Part shown: positions 1-7,251 of the stretch, piece by piece
How positions within the stretch are numbered: the first letter of the stretch is position 1
Layout: every line of letters begins with the position of its first letter
Assembly: GCA_018711085.1 (NCBI GenBank)
Contig: DVIR01000048.1
Location: 1-15,984, forward strand
Direction of reading: 5' to 3'
Source: Faeciplasma gallinarum
GTDB taxonomy: Bacteria > Bacillota > Clostridia > Oscillospirales > Ruminococcaceae
Length of the DNA stretch: 15,984 nucleotides
The notes under the pieces: model-generated
Database searches by the model: none
Told to the model about the DNA's origin: nothing
The model's input: the letters and a program-made list of their open reading frames with translations, nothing else
Made by a program: the position numbers and the translations under genes

Positions 1-998
1 AGGTAATATCCCTTCCCGACCCGATAGGAATAATCGAGAGCGGAGAAACAAGGCCGAACGGCCTCAGAATAACAAAGCTCAGAGTTCCCATGGGCGTTAT
101 CGGAATCATATACGAGGCAAGACCCAACGTCACGGCGGATGCCGCCGCGCTTTGCATAAAGTCGGGCAACGCCGTCATACTCAGAGGCGGAAAAGAAGCC
201 ATATATTCAAACACAATTTTATGCAGCATCATGCGTCAGGCGCTTGAAAAAGCGGAGCTGCCGGCGGACTGCGTCCAGCTTGTGACCGACACTTCACGCG
301 AGACGTCAAACACAATGATGAAAGCCAACAACTACCTCGACCTGCTGATTCCGAGGGGCGGAGCAGGGCTTATCAACTCCGTGATTCAAAATGCAACTGT
401 CCCTGTCATTCAAACAGGCGTGGGCAACTGCCACATATATGTAGACTCCGCCGCCAACATCGAAATGGCGGTTGACATAGTCGACAACGCAAAAACATCC
501 CGCCCCGGCGTATGCAACGCTGCGGAAACGCTGCTTGTGCACAGGGACATCGCAGAGGAGTTTTTGCCGAAGTTAAAGCGCAGGCTTGACAAGTCGCACG
601 TTCAGCTGCGCGGCTGCTGCATTACAAAGATGATTTTAGGAGACTCGGTTGTCGACGCCACCGAAGAGGACTACGCAACAGAGTTTTTGGATTATATACT
701 TGCCGTAAAGGTTGTAGACAGCATATACGACGCTATCGATCACATCTGCCGCTACTCGTCAGGACACTCGGAGTGCATAGTTACCGACAACATCCATGCG
801 GCGGAGGAGTTCCAGAAGCAAATCGATGCAGCCGCTGTCTATGTAAACGCCTCCACAAGGTTTACCGACGGTTATGAGTTCGGACTCGGCGCGGAAATAG
901 GCATATCAACTCAAAAGCTCCATGCGCGTGGCCCGATGGGGCTCAAGGAGCTTACAACCTACAAATATCTTATCAACGGCAACGGTCAGATAAGGTGA
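1..998 (+). CDS. proA: Glutamate-5-semialdehyde dehydrogenase (gamma-glutamyl phosphate reductase), 5' truncated by window edge
   Basis: ProA reduces gamma-glutamyl phosphate to glutamate-5-semialdehyde with NADPH, the second step of proline synthesis from glutamate, in the cytosol. The reading frame is open from base 3, and 331 residues are visible. The usual family length is about 415-430, so roughly 90 N-terminal residues lie outside the window. An internal ATG at 90 is not the start, because conserved sequence (LPDPIGIIESGETRPNG) precedes it in frame. Family blocks seen are GVIGIIYEARPNVT, KSGNAVILRGG, the catalytic-cysteine block RPGVCNAAETLLV (Cys at codon 513-515), ATEEDYATEFLDYILAVK, and the C-terminal VYVNASTRFTDG and FGLGAEIGIST. 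The next gene starts 10 nt after the stop, so both are probably one transcript. proB would be expected upstream but is not visible. Identity is near certain from motif order. Confidence 0.97.
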   Translation, partial: VISLPDPIGIIESGETRPNGLRITKLRVPMGVIGIIYEARPNVTADAAALCIKSGNAVILRGGKEAIYSNTILCSIMRQALEKAELPADCVQLVTDTSRETSNTMMKANNYLDLLIPRGGAGLINSVIQNATVPVIQTGVGNCHIYVDSAANIEMAVDIVDNAKTSRPGVCNAAETLLVHRDIAEEFLPKLKRRLDKSHVQLRGCCITKMILGDSVVDATEEDYATEFLDYILAVKVVDSIYDAIDHICRYSSGHSECIVTDNIHAAEEFQKQIDAAAVYVNASTRFTDGYEFGLGAEIGISTQKLHARGPMGLKELTTYKYLINGNGQIR

Positions 999-1008
999 GG
1001 AGCGTCAC

Positions 1009-2454
1009 ATGGCAGACTCAGACAAGATAACATCAAAAAACAGCGGCAGCAAGCCGTCGTCAGGCGAAAACGCAGGCTCAGCGCCTGACAAAAGAAGGCC
1101 AAAAAACAAGCGCAGGCATCGCCAAAATGAGACGGCAGCAAGGTCGGAAAAAGACACTCAAAAGCCCGACCAACGCGCTGTTTCGGCGGATGATGCAGGC
1201 TCAAAGGACAAAAGCGCGGAAAGCGCGGTAGTTTCGGACACTATGGGCGCAGATGCCGGCGAAAAAAGCTCCGCCGACACAGACACTGCGAACAAGAACT
1301 CCGCCGGCGCAAAGGATGCGGACGAGGAGTTTGCAAATGCAGTGGCAACGCTTGCGGACGCCACAGGCATTATAGAGCTGAATCCCGCCGAGATTGAGAA
1401 AGCCGAAAAGGAAACGGAGGCCGCAAAAAAAGCCCGCAGCTCTAAGCCTCTTATAGACTTTAAGGCGATGTCAAATGCGCTAAAGGGCATGTTTAAGTCC
1501 TCCGGCGACGAGACGGGCGATAAAGGCTCAGCCGCTGCAAGTGACAGTAAATCCGCCAAAGCATCTAAAGAAAAGGCCGATAAAATTGCAAAAAAGGGCG
1601 GCGGTGCATCTGACGAAAAGTCTTCTAAGAGCACTGACGATAAAAAGATAGGCGATTCAAAGGATTCGTCCGGCGACGGCGCATCAAAAAAGCGTGAGCG
1701 GTCGGGCATAGACGAGCAGGTTCGAGAGGTAAAAGAAATGCTTGACGATGCGCTCGACGAAAGTGCCGAAGGCTTAGGTCTTGCAGAGGAGCAGCCGTCA
1801 AGTCAAAGCATAAGCTTAAATCAGGTCATGTCCGCAATATTCGGCGTGCTTGTCTTGGGATTTGCGATATTCGGAATGGTATCTGCGTTTAACATCTTCC
1901 GTGAGTACGCAAACGAAAGGCGTGAGATGACAGCCCAAAGGGAGTACATTGAAAGGCTTGTTATTCCGCTGTGTGCAAGCGATGCCCCGACATTTGAGAG
2001 CGTTGACTCGCTCAACAGCGATGTAATTATAACCGCCGCATGCTGGGATGTAATACTCTCCCCCTCCGCAACCTACACCGTTCAAAACGGATACTACACC
2101 GTATCATACCTCGACATTGACACAAGAGTGAACAAGCTTTTCGGAAGCGGCTTGACGTACACGCATGCAACGGTAGGCGACGAAGAACTTCAGTTTGTTT
2201 ACAACGAAGAAACCGGAATGTACAGCATCCCCGCAACGCCGAGAACCTTAGCGTACTATCCCACAATTGATTCTTTGGCGCAGACGGAAACCGGATATGT
2301 CGCTACAGTCAGCTACCGCACCCCCATTACGCACTGGATTGCATCGACATCCGATCCGGACAAGACGATGATTTACACGCTTGTCAGCAACGGAATCTCT
2401 TACAACATAGCGTCGCTTGAGGTCAGCTCAGTGGCAATCGACGAAGAGCCGTAA
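1009..2454 (+). CDS. Single-pass membrane protein with long Lys/Ala/Ser/Asp-rich cytoplasmic arm (unknown function)
   Basis: This is a 481-residue protein that I do not recognise. The ATG at 1009 has a GAGGAG ribosome binding site 6 nt upstream and lies 10 nt after the proA stop. Residues 1 to about 260 are low-complexity, highly charged and almost devoid of aromatic residues, rich in K, A, S, D and E, with many short KS/KA/DK runs; this part is probably disordered. One hydrophobic segment at about residues 272-297 (AIFGVLVLGFAIFGMVSAF) is followed by a short basic/coiled stretch (FREYANERREMTAQREY) and a C-terminal part of about 160 residues rich in T, Y and V, consistent with an exported beta-rich domain. 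No signal peptidase site is seen, so an N-in, C-out topology is likely. A scaffold or envelope role is inference only. A strong terminator follows. Confidence 0.85.
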   Translation: MADSDKITSKNSGSKPSSGENAGSAPDKRRPKNKRRHRQNETAARSEKDTQKPDQRAVSADDAGSKDKSAESAVVSDTMGADAGEKSSADTDTANKNSAGAKDADEEFANAVATLADATGIIELNPAEIEKAEKETEAAKKARSSKPLIDFKAMSNALKGMFKSSGDETGDKGSAAASDSKSAKASKEKADKIAKKGGGASDEKSSKSTDDKKIGDSKDSSGDGASKKRERSGIDEQVREVKEMLDDALDESAEGLGLAEEQPSSQSISLNQVMSAIFGVLVLGFAIFGMVSAFNIFREYANERREMTAQREYIERLVIPLCASDAPTFESVDSLNSDVIITAACWDVILSPSATYTVQNGYYTVSYLDIDTRVNKLFGSGLTYTHATVGDEELQFVYNEETGMYSIPATPRTLAYYPTIDSLAQTETGYVATVSYRTPITHWIASTSDPDKTMIYTLVSNGISYNIASLEVSSVAIDEEP

Positions 2455-2466
2455 CTTTCACAATCT

Positions 2467-2493
2467 AAAAAGCAGGGTTTCCCCTGCTTTTTT
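2467..2493. terminator. Bidirectional intrinsic terminator between convergent genes
   Basis: Perfect 11-bp arms AAAAAGCAGGG (2467-2477) and CCCTGCTTTTT (2482-2492) surround a 4-nt loop. The T-tract on the plus strand and the A-tract on its left side make it usable from both directions. It sits between the stop at 2454 (plus) and the stop at 2496 (minus). Confidence 0.93.
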
Positions 2494-2495
2494 GT

Positions 2496-3524
2496 TTATG
2501 CGGATTTGCATATTTGAGTGTCGGAAAAGAAGTACATAAGAATCTCATCATACGTCCATCCCCTGTTTGCCATTTCGTTTGCACCGTACTGAGACAGCCC
2601 CAAAAGGTTTCCGTTTCCCGACACCTTAAACGTAAAGCGCATAAATTCGTCCGAATAGCTGACTGTAAACCTTGCGGAGGGCAGATTGAGCCAGGATGCA
2701 AGCGTTGCGCCGGATATGACGTTGTCAGAGCCGACAAGCACCTGTTTTACATAGCCCGTTCCGGTCACCTCTACCGGCACAATCCACCCCGACGGGTCGC
2801 CCAAAAGCGTTATGGCATCGTTTTTCGTTGCCACCCTTGCAAACACCTCTGTTTTTGAGTAGGTGACGTCTATTGTATAGTCGGCGTCATACTCGCACGA
2901 AACCGATTTTAAATATGGCACATCCTCGCCGAGCACGTCCGATGCGCTCTCTGTTCTGCCGCCGCATGAAAAGCAAAACGCCACTACAATCGGGCTTTCG
3001 TCATAGCTTAAATACTCCCCCATTGTTTCCTGCACGAGTTTTGTAACCTTGTCAACAAGCTCGTCCGCCTCGTCGCCGTACTGAGCATAAAAGCTGTCCT
3101 CATCGACAAGCGGAAAATACAGATTTGTATCGGTGCTTATGTCGCAGCCGTGAAGCTCGGGAGTCGGGGTGTCAAGCTCTTCAAGACGCCTTCCCAAGAT
3201 ATATGTGTACATTAAAACCGACTGGGCTTTGATAAGCTCATCATGCGCATAGGGAGAAAGGGTTCCAAGCACCGCCCGAACAAGATACTGCTCAGTGCTC
3301 AGCTCACTTTGGGTCATCGAGACGGTGTCATACACCAAAACCGTGTCGATAAGCTCATACTCTAAACCGTTTGGCTTGTCCGAGGGATCTGCGTCTAAAG
3401 ACACTTCGGGCGAGCTTGCGGGCAGGGCGTTGTCGTTTATCAGCGACGATATAAACACGGTTGCAAGCGGAATTATTACAAGGGACAAAGCAACCACTAT
3501 CAAGCCCTTTGCAAAGTTCTTCAT
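2496..3524 (-). CDS. SpoIID/LytB-domain protein, divergent and probably catalytically inactive
   Basis: SpoIID is a lytic transglycosylase that trims denuded glycan strands during forespore engulfment, membrane-anchored and acting outside the membrane. This 342-residue protein has an N-terminal membrane segment (about residues 7-28). It then shows the SpoIID signature at about 77-110 (EQYLVRAVLGTLS, then LIKAQSVLMYTY), CFSCGGRTESASDVLGEDVPYLKSV at about 184-208 in two blocks, and a C-terminal LSQYGANEMANRGWTYDEIL (310-329). Aligned without gaps to the family pattern EYxxGVVAxEMP...KAQAVAARTY, the catalytic Glu is Thr88. The zinc-ligand region keeps His125 but lacks the two Cys at the usual spacing. 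The GHGVGMSQYGA motif reads GNLLGLSQYGA. The start has AAAGGAG upstream. Domain assignment is firm; inactivity is inferred from the missing residues. Confidence 0.85.
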   Translation of the reverse strand: MKNFAKGLIVVALSLVIIPLATVFISSLINDNALPASSPEVSLDADPSDKPNGLEYELIDTVLVYDTVSMTQSELSTEQYLVRAVLGTLSPYAHDELIKAQSVLMYTYILGRRLEELDTPTPELHGCDISTDTNLYFPLVDEDSFYAQYGDEADELVDKVTKLVQETMGEYLSYDESPIVVAFCFSCGGRTESASDVLGEDVPYLKSVSCEYDADYTIDVTYSKTEVFARVATKNDAITLLGDPSGWIVPVEVTGTGYVKQVLVGSDNVISGATLASWLNLPSARFTVSYSDEFMRFTFKVSGNGNLLGLSQYGANEMANRGWTYDEILMYFFSDTQICKSA

Positions 3525-3637
3525 CTGCGTCTCTCCTTTCGTGCAGCATCGTTTTATAAGATTATAGGCACGCTTTATGTGCGGAATATGTCAAAATGCA
3601 AGCCTTACATAATATCGCCGAAAATTTATAGGCGCTA

Positions 3638-3666
3638 TTGATTTTTAGCGGTGAGTAGTGTATAAT
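3638..3666 (+). promoter_or_regulatory. Sigma-A promoter of tRNA-Arg
   Basis: TTGATT at 3638-3643 and a perfect TATAAT at 3661-3666 are separated by 17 nt. The mature tRNA 5' end lies 16 nt after the -10 box, which fits a short 5' leader removed by RNase P. Confidence 0.8.
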
Positions 3667-3681
3667 ATCGTTTGTTGACCT

Positions 3682-3758
3682 GTTTCCGTAGCTCAGCAGG
3701 ATAGAGCGACCGCCTCCTAAGCGGTAGGTCGGGTGTTCGAATCACCTCGGGAACGCCA
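3682..3758 (+). tRNA. tRNA-Arg (anticodon CCT), CCA encoded
   Basis: A full cloverleaf can be folded by hand. Acceptor GTTTCCG (3682-3688) pairs with CGGGAAC, with one T-G pair. The D arm is GCTC...GAGC. The anticodon stem ACCGC/GCGGT encloses the loop CTCCTAA with anticodon CCT, which reads AGG. The T arm is GGGTG-TTCGAAT-CACCT. The discriminator G is followed by an encoded CCA (3756-3758). Total length is 77 nt. It has its own promoter upstream and a hairpin downstream, so it is probably a single-gene unit. Confidence 0.96.
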
Positions 3759-3761
3759 AAG

Positions 3762-3812
3762 CGGAGCAAAGAAAACCTCTTGAGAAAATTTCTCGGAAGG
3801 CTCTTTGCTCCG
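3762..3812 (+). terminator. Long hairpin after tRNA-Arg, probable terminator
   Basis: Arms CGGAGCAAAGA (3762-3772) and TCTTTGCTCCG (3802-3812) are perfectly complementary over 11 bp. They enclose a further imperfect hairpin (CTTGAGAAA against TTTCTCGGAAG). ATCTTTTC follows, so the T-tract is weak. Processing or termination of the tRNA transcript is the likely role. Confidence 0.7.
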
Positions 3813-3840
3813 ATCTTTTCATAAAGCTTATAAAACGCAT

Positions 3841-3880
3841 AAAACCGAGTCGTATAGCGTCGCTGTCCGGCTCGGTTTTT
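3841..3880. terminator. Bidirectional terminator at the 3' end of the MATE fusion gene
   Basis: AAAACCGAGTCG (3841-3852) pairs with CGGCTCGGTTTT (3868-3879), with one G-T pair. On the plus strand the stem runs into TTTTTAT; on the minus strand its outer arm supplies TTTT. It lies just past the minus-strand stop at 3888. Confidence 0.85.
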
Positions 3881-3887
3881 ATCATGC

Positions 3888-5861
3888 TCAATTATCCTTA
3901 AAATGATTTTTTACATAGCTCACTATCTCGTCTGCCGCTTTTTCTATTCCCAAAGACGAGTCGATGATCAGCTCATAATTTGCGCCCTTTGAACCCCAGC
4001 GGCATCCGGATACATGCTTATAATACGCTGCCCTTGCCTTGTCGGAGCGGCGGATATTTCTCCTTGCCTCCTCAGAGGTATCTTTATAGACTTCCATCAC
4101 TCTTTTTATCCTGAATTCCTTCGGCGCATGGATGAACACCCTGACAAGCTCTTGTCTGTCCCTGAGGACGTAGTCCGCTGCCCTTCCCACAATTACGCAG
4201 CTGCCGTTATCGGCTATCTTTCTGATTATCTCATCCTGCGCTTTGATGGCGTAGCCGACGGCATGGGCGCTCAGGTACAGCTCTCTTAATATGTCGGGCG
4301 AATTTTTATGTATGTCTGATATAAACTCCTTGTCAAGCCCGCTTTCGTGTGCGGCAAGCGCTATCATCTCTTTATAGTAAAACGGTATGCCGAGCTTTTG
4401 AGCCGCTATCTTGCCGACTTGCTTGCCGGACGAGCCATGCTCCCTTGCAATTGTTATTATCGCCCCCGGCTTTGACGGCAAAAGTGCGGGTTCCGATGAA
4501 TTATCTGTTTCGGGCAGGATGTAGTCTGAGCTGTCCGAATTTTTGACGTAATCGCTCGACAGGAACTGATGATAGAAAACAAAGCCGACTGCGCTTGTTA
4601 TTACCTCCGTCACGGGGTATGTCATCCAAAACCACGTCAGTCCGAACCTTGAAAAGACATATCCCAGCGGCACAAAGAGTACAACCGTGCGGACGACGGT
4701 CAGCACCGTGCTTTTCAGGCTCATTCCGACAGCTTGGAAAAACACAGGGAATATAAGCGATGTGACCATAGGCAAAAAGCTGACGCCGACAAACCTGAAT
4801 CCCACCGTGCCTATATCGATCACCTTTTCGTTTGATGTGAACGCCCTGAGCATGTAGTCCGGAATGGTGACAAAGCAAAGCGTTCCCACCGCCATAAGCA
4901 CCAGGCCGAAAATCACCGACGCCGTCAGCGTCTTTTTGCACCTGTCGGTATTTCGGGCGGCATAGTTATAGCTTATCACCGGAACAATGCATGTCTGCAT
5001 CGCTCCAAGAGGAATAAAGAAGAACGTCTGCCACTTGTAATAAAGTCCGAGCGCGGTTACAGCTTCATCGCAAAACTCTGACAGGATTAAGTTCAATCCG
5101 AATATGTAAAACGTGTATGCCGACTGCATGAGTATATTAGGCATGCCGAGGCGGAAAATATCTGCAACATACTTAGGATACATCGCCGCCGCAGGAGAGC
5201 GTCTGAAACCCTTTCTCATGACGACAAGCGCCGCTACAGCCTGACCGGCTACCGTCGCAACTGCCGCTCCCGCTATGCCCATCTGCGGCAGTCCGAACAT
5301 TCCGAAAATAAGCAGCGGGTCTAATACTATGTTTGTGAGTGCGCCCAATATCTGCGCTATCATGGGAGTTTTCATGTCCCCGTTTGCCTGAAGGACCTTT
5401 GTCCACACGCTCTCAAGGAACAATCCTATGCTGAACACGCAAACTATTCTGCCGTACGTTATCACATCCTCGATAACATGTGCGGAGTCTGTTGACAGTC
5501 CTGCGTATACCGGCATTGCAAACCAGCACACCGCCGCAAACACAATCCAAAGAGCAAGCGCCAAAGGAGTTCCCACTCCTGCGTACTCATCCGCTTCTTT
5601 TTTATTTGAAGTTCCAAGCTTTGCAGCCATCACGGTGTTTATTCCCACGCCCGTTCCGACAGCTATCGCTATCATCAAAAGCTGAAGAGGATAGACTATA
5701 GATAAAGCCGTGAGTCCGGTGCTTGAGTATCGTCCTATAAAGAGGCTGTCTACTATATTGTAAAGCGCTTGAATGAGCTGGGCAAGCATGACCGGCGGTG
5801 CAAGCTTGAAAAGCACCTTGCTGATTTTTGCCTTGCCGAAAAGTTCAGATGTATTGTCCAT
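3888..5861 (-). CDS. MATE-family multidrug/toxin efflux transporter fused to C-terminal cytidylate-kinase-like domain
   Basis: This is a 657-residue two-domain protein. Residues 1 to about 440 are a 12-helix MATE (MatE/NorM-DinF type) cation-coupled exporter, with the typical opening KISKVLFKLAPPVMLAQLIQ and ALYNIVDSLFIGR and repeated hydrophobic helices. After a short polar linker (about 440-463), residues 464-657 match the cytidylate-kinase-like family (PF13189 type). They begin AIITIAREHGSSGKQVG, where the GSSGK stretch stands for the P-loop, and continue KLGIPFYYKEMIALAA, CVIVGRAADYVLRD and FRIKRVMEVYK. I chose the ATG at 5861, which has GGGG about 11 nt upstream. A TTG at 5909 would add 16 residues but lacks a ribosome binding site. 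There is no stop between the domains, so the fusion is real in this assembly. Neither the transported substrate nor the phosphorylated substrate can be read from sequence. Confidence 0.93.
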   Translation of the reverse strand: MDNTSELFGKAKISKVLFKLAPPVMLAQLIQALYNIVDSLFIGRYSSTGLTALSIVYPLQLLMIAIAVGTGVGINTVMAAKLGTSNKKEADEYAGVGTPLALALWIVFAAVCWFAMPVYAGLSTDSAHVIEDVITYGRIVCVFSIGLFLESVWTKVLQANGDMKTPMIAQILGALTNIVLDPLLIFGMFGLPQMGIAGAAVATVAGQAVAALVVMRKGFRRSPAAAMYPKYVADIFRLGMPNILMQSAYTFYIFGLNLILSEFCDEAVTALGLYYKWQTFFFIPLGAMQTCIVPVISYNYAARNTDRCKKTLTASVIFGLVLMAVGTLCFVTIPDYMLRAFTSNEKVIDIGTVGFRFVGVSFLPMVTSLIFPVFFQAVGMSLKSTVLTVVRTVVLFVPLGYVFSRFGLTWFWMTYPVTEVITSAVGFVFYHQFLSSDYVKNSDSSDYILPETDNSSEPALLPSKPGAIITIAREHGSSGKQVGKIAAQKLGIPFYYKEMIALAAHESGLDKEFISDIHKNSPDILRELYLSAHAVGYAIKAQDEIIRKIADNGSCVIVGRAADYVLRDRQELVRVFIHAPKEFRIKRVMEVYKDTSEEARRNIRRSDKARAAYYKHVSGCRWGSKGANYELIIDSSLGIEKAADEIVSYVKNHFKDN

Positions 5862-5893
5862 GTTTTCACGTCCCCAAATATTTGCATAAATAA

Positions 5894-5925
5894 AGGCGCA
5901 CTGCGCCAAAGGGCATATATTGCCC
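5894..5925 (-). promoter_or_regulatory. Two small inverted repeats in the leader of the MATE fusion gene
   Basis: On the minus strand, GGGCA-ATATA-TGCCC (5911-5925) lies at the expected transcription start. It is followed by GGCGCAGTGCGCC (5894-5906), a near-perfect palindrome. Both sit between the promoter and the ATG. They could be an operator or RNA hairpins; no regulator is identified. Confidence 0.4.
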
Positions 5926-5930
5926 GCGAT

Positions 5931-5959
5931 ATTATATCACCCGAGAGCATGTTTTGCAA
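5931..5959 (-). promoter_or_regulatory. Sigma-A promoter of the MATE fusion gene
   Basis: On the minus strand, TTGCAA (5954-5959) and a perfect TATAAT (5931-5936) are separated by 17 nt. They lie about 70 nt upstream of the chosen ATG at 5861 and downstream of the GNAT terminator. Confidence 0.75.
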
Positions 5960-5979
5960 CATCACATTCTGCGCAAAGG

Positions 5980-6015
5980 AAAAGCGGCAGCCGCTTTTTC
6001 GTGGCTGCCGTTTTT
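5980..6015 (-). terminator. Terminator of the 6019-6489 acetyltransferase, with two alternative hairpins
   Basis: CGGCAGCC (5985-5992) pairs with GGCTGCCG (6003-6010), followed by a T-run on the plus strand. An overlapping alternative AAAAGCGG-CAG-CCGCTTTT (5980-5998) gives a hairpin with a T-run on the minus strand, just after the minus-strand stop at 6019. Confidence 0.75.
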
Positions 6016-6018
6016 ATA

Positions 6019-6489
6019 TCACAGCTTCTTTTCAAAGTATACCATGTCTTTAAGCTGTACTCCGCACTCATAAATCGGGTGGTCGTAATTGTCCGTGAAG
6101 AAGTTTTTCACAACGCCCGCTCTCACAAACCCGCATGAGAGGTAAAACGGCACGGTTAAAGGGCTGTCCCCCGTCCCGACTTTGAGCGTATCGCAGCTGC
6201 GGCGGTAAACATTTTCGATGTATCCGACAAGTTTTTTGCCGTACCCCCTGCGCTGATACTCGCTTGCAACCGATATGCTTTTTATCTCGGCTGTTTTTGA
6301 ACCATGGTCATGCGCCACGACGCACTGTGCAACCGTGTCGCCTTTTTCGTTCGTCATCACGTACATAGTCCCGCTGTCGAGGTACCTGTATATCATGCTC
6401 TGCTGCTCATCCGCAAGCAAAAGCAGCGGCATGTATTTTCTCTTTTCGAGCGAATCATCTATTCTCTTGACATCAAAGCTTATATTCAC
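6019..6489 (-). CDS. GNAT-family N-acetyltransferase
   Basis: This 156-residue cytosolic enzyme transfers an acetyl group from acetyl-CoA to an amine of an unidentified substrate. The acetyl-CoA pyrophosphate loop is clear as QRRGYGKKL (residues 79-87), after the beta4 strand AEIKSISVASEYQ. The C-terminal fold element is VPFYLSCGFVRAGVV (113-127). The start is a GTG at 6489 with AAGGAG 9 nt upstream; no better ATG exists. It is transcribed away from the metallohydrolase gene, and a weak minus-strand promoter overlaps that intergenic region. The family is certain; the substrate is unknown. Confidence 0.9.
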   Translation of the reverse strand: MNISFDVKRIDDSLEKRKYMPLLLLADEQQSMIYRYLDSGTMYVMTNEKGDTVAQCVVAHDHGSKTAEIKSISVASEYQRRGYGKKLVGYIENVYRRSCDTLKVGTGDSPLTVPFYLSCGFVRAGVVKNFFTDNYDHPIYECGVQLKDMVYFEKKL

Positions 6490-6534
6490 AGCGTGATGCT
6501 CCTTATCTGACCTGCTTCAGCTTTGCCGGTATCG

Positions 6535-6563
6535 TTGCGCCGGTCGCTGAAAAGTGTTATTAT
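6535..6563 (+). promoter_or_regulatory. Promoter of the metallohydrolase/GNAT pair
   Basis: TTGCGC (6535-6540), a 17-nt spacer, then TATTAT (6558-6563), about 60 nt before the ATG at 6625. It faces the divergent minus-strand candidate promoter next to it. Confidence 0.55.
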
Positions 6564-6567
6564 ATTT

Positions 6568-6596
6568 ATGATAATGTTTATCGCTTTAATTTGCAA
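6568..6596 (-). promoter_or_regulatory. Candidate promoter of the divergent acetyltransferase gene
   Basis: On the minus strand, TTGCAA (6591-6596), a 17-nt spacer and TATCAT (6568-6573) lie about 80 nt upstream of the GTG at 6489. The match is moderate. Confidence 0.4.
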
Positions 6597-6624
6597 CTGT
6601 TTTTTTAAAATGGAGGTTATACAC

Positions 6625-7215
6625 ATGGCTTATTTGCTTTATCAAGGTCACGGCAGTCTGCGTCTTACGACAGACTCGGGAAAGGTAATTTACATTGACC
6701 CGTTTGCGGGAGACGGCTATGAAAAGCCCGCTGATTTGATTTTGGTCACGCATCAGCACCACGACCACAACTGCATAGATCTTCCCGCAAAAAATTCGGG
6801 ATGCGTGATATGGCAGAGCTTCGACGCGCTCAAGGATGGCAAGTATCAAACGCTGACGCTTGACTATGCCACGGTAGAAGCGGTGCAGGCATACAATCAT
6901 CACCACAGCAAGGCGGAATGCGTGGGATACATTGTGTCAACCGACGGAATAAGCATTTACTTTGCAGGCGACACCGCCGAAACAGAGCAGATGAAACAGA
7001 TGCCAAAAAGAAAGCTTGACTACGCGGTTTTGCCCATGGACAGCACATACACCATGGACATAGACGAAACCATTCACTGTGCCTCACTTATCAAGGCTAA
7101 GCACACTATTCCCGTTCACATGTCCCCCGGAAAGCTCTTTGACATGGAGCGTGCAAAAAAGTTCACCGCCGACGGTGCGCTCATAATGCAGCCCGGCGAG
7201 CAGATAAAGCTTTAA
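6625..7215 (+). CDS. Metallo-beta-lactamase-fold hydrolase (UlaG/YtkL-like)
   Basis: This 196-residue cytosolic metal-dependent hydrolase has the MBL fold. The dinuclear metal motif HxHxDH is present as THQHHDHN (His43, His45, Asp47, His48). Further ligands are probably His92 or His93 (YNHHHS), Asp116 in YFAGDT, and His165 in TIPVHMSPG. The length and motif spacing fit the small UlaG-like group, whose members act on varied phosphoester or lactone substrates; the substrate here is not deducible. The ATG at 6625 is chosen because GGAGG lies 8 nt upstream. An in-frame extension to 6523 is hydrophobic, runs into the promoter and has no ribosome binding site. A GNAT gene follows after 36 nt in the same direction, so the two are probably one operon. 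Confidence 0.92.
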   Translation: MAYLLYQGHGSLRLTTDSGKVIYIDPFAGDGYEKPADLILVTHQHHDHNCIDLPAKNSGCVIWQSFDALKDGKYQTLTLDYATVEAVQAYNHHHSKAECVGYIVSTDGISIYFAGDTAETEQMKQMPKRKLDYAVLPMDSTYTMDIDETIHCASLIKAKHTIPVHMSPGKLFDMERAKKFTADGALIMQPGEQIKL

Positions 7216-7251
7216 CTTCGGCTGATCTGATAATAGGTTTGAGGGAAAGGC

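Noticed and set aside
1158..1709. Minus-strand 183-codon frame inside the charged-arm gene
   Set aside because: It is a shadow of the low-complexity K/A/S/D coding sequence, giving S/F/A-rich nonsense without a start signal.
3561..3593. Promoter for the SpoIID-like gene (TATAAT with TTGACA, minus strand)
   Set aside because: The spacer would be 22 nt, too long. A sporulation sigma promoter may be used, but I could not identify its boxes with confidence.
5862..5909. TTG start at 5909 for the MATE fusion protein
   Set aside because: No ribosome binding site, and the added residues do not belong to the MATE family; the ATG at 5861 fits.
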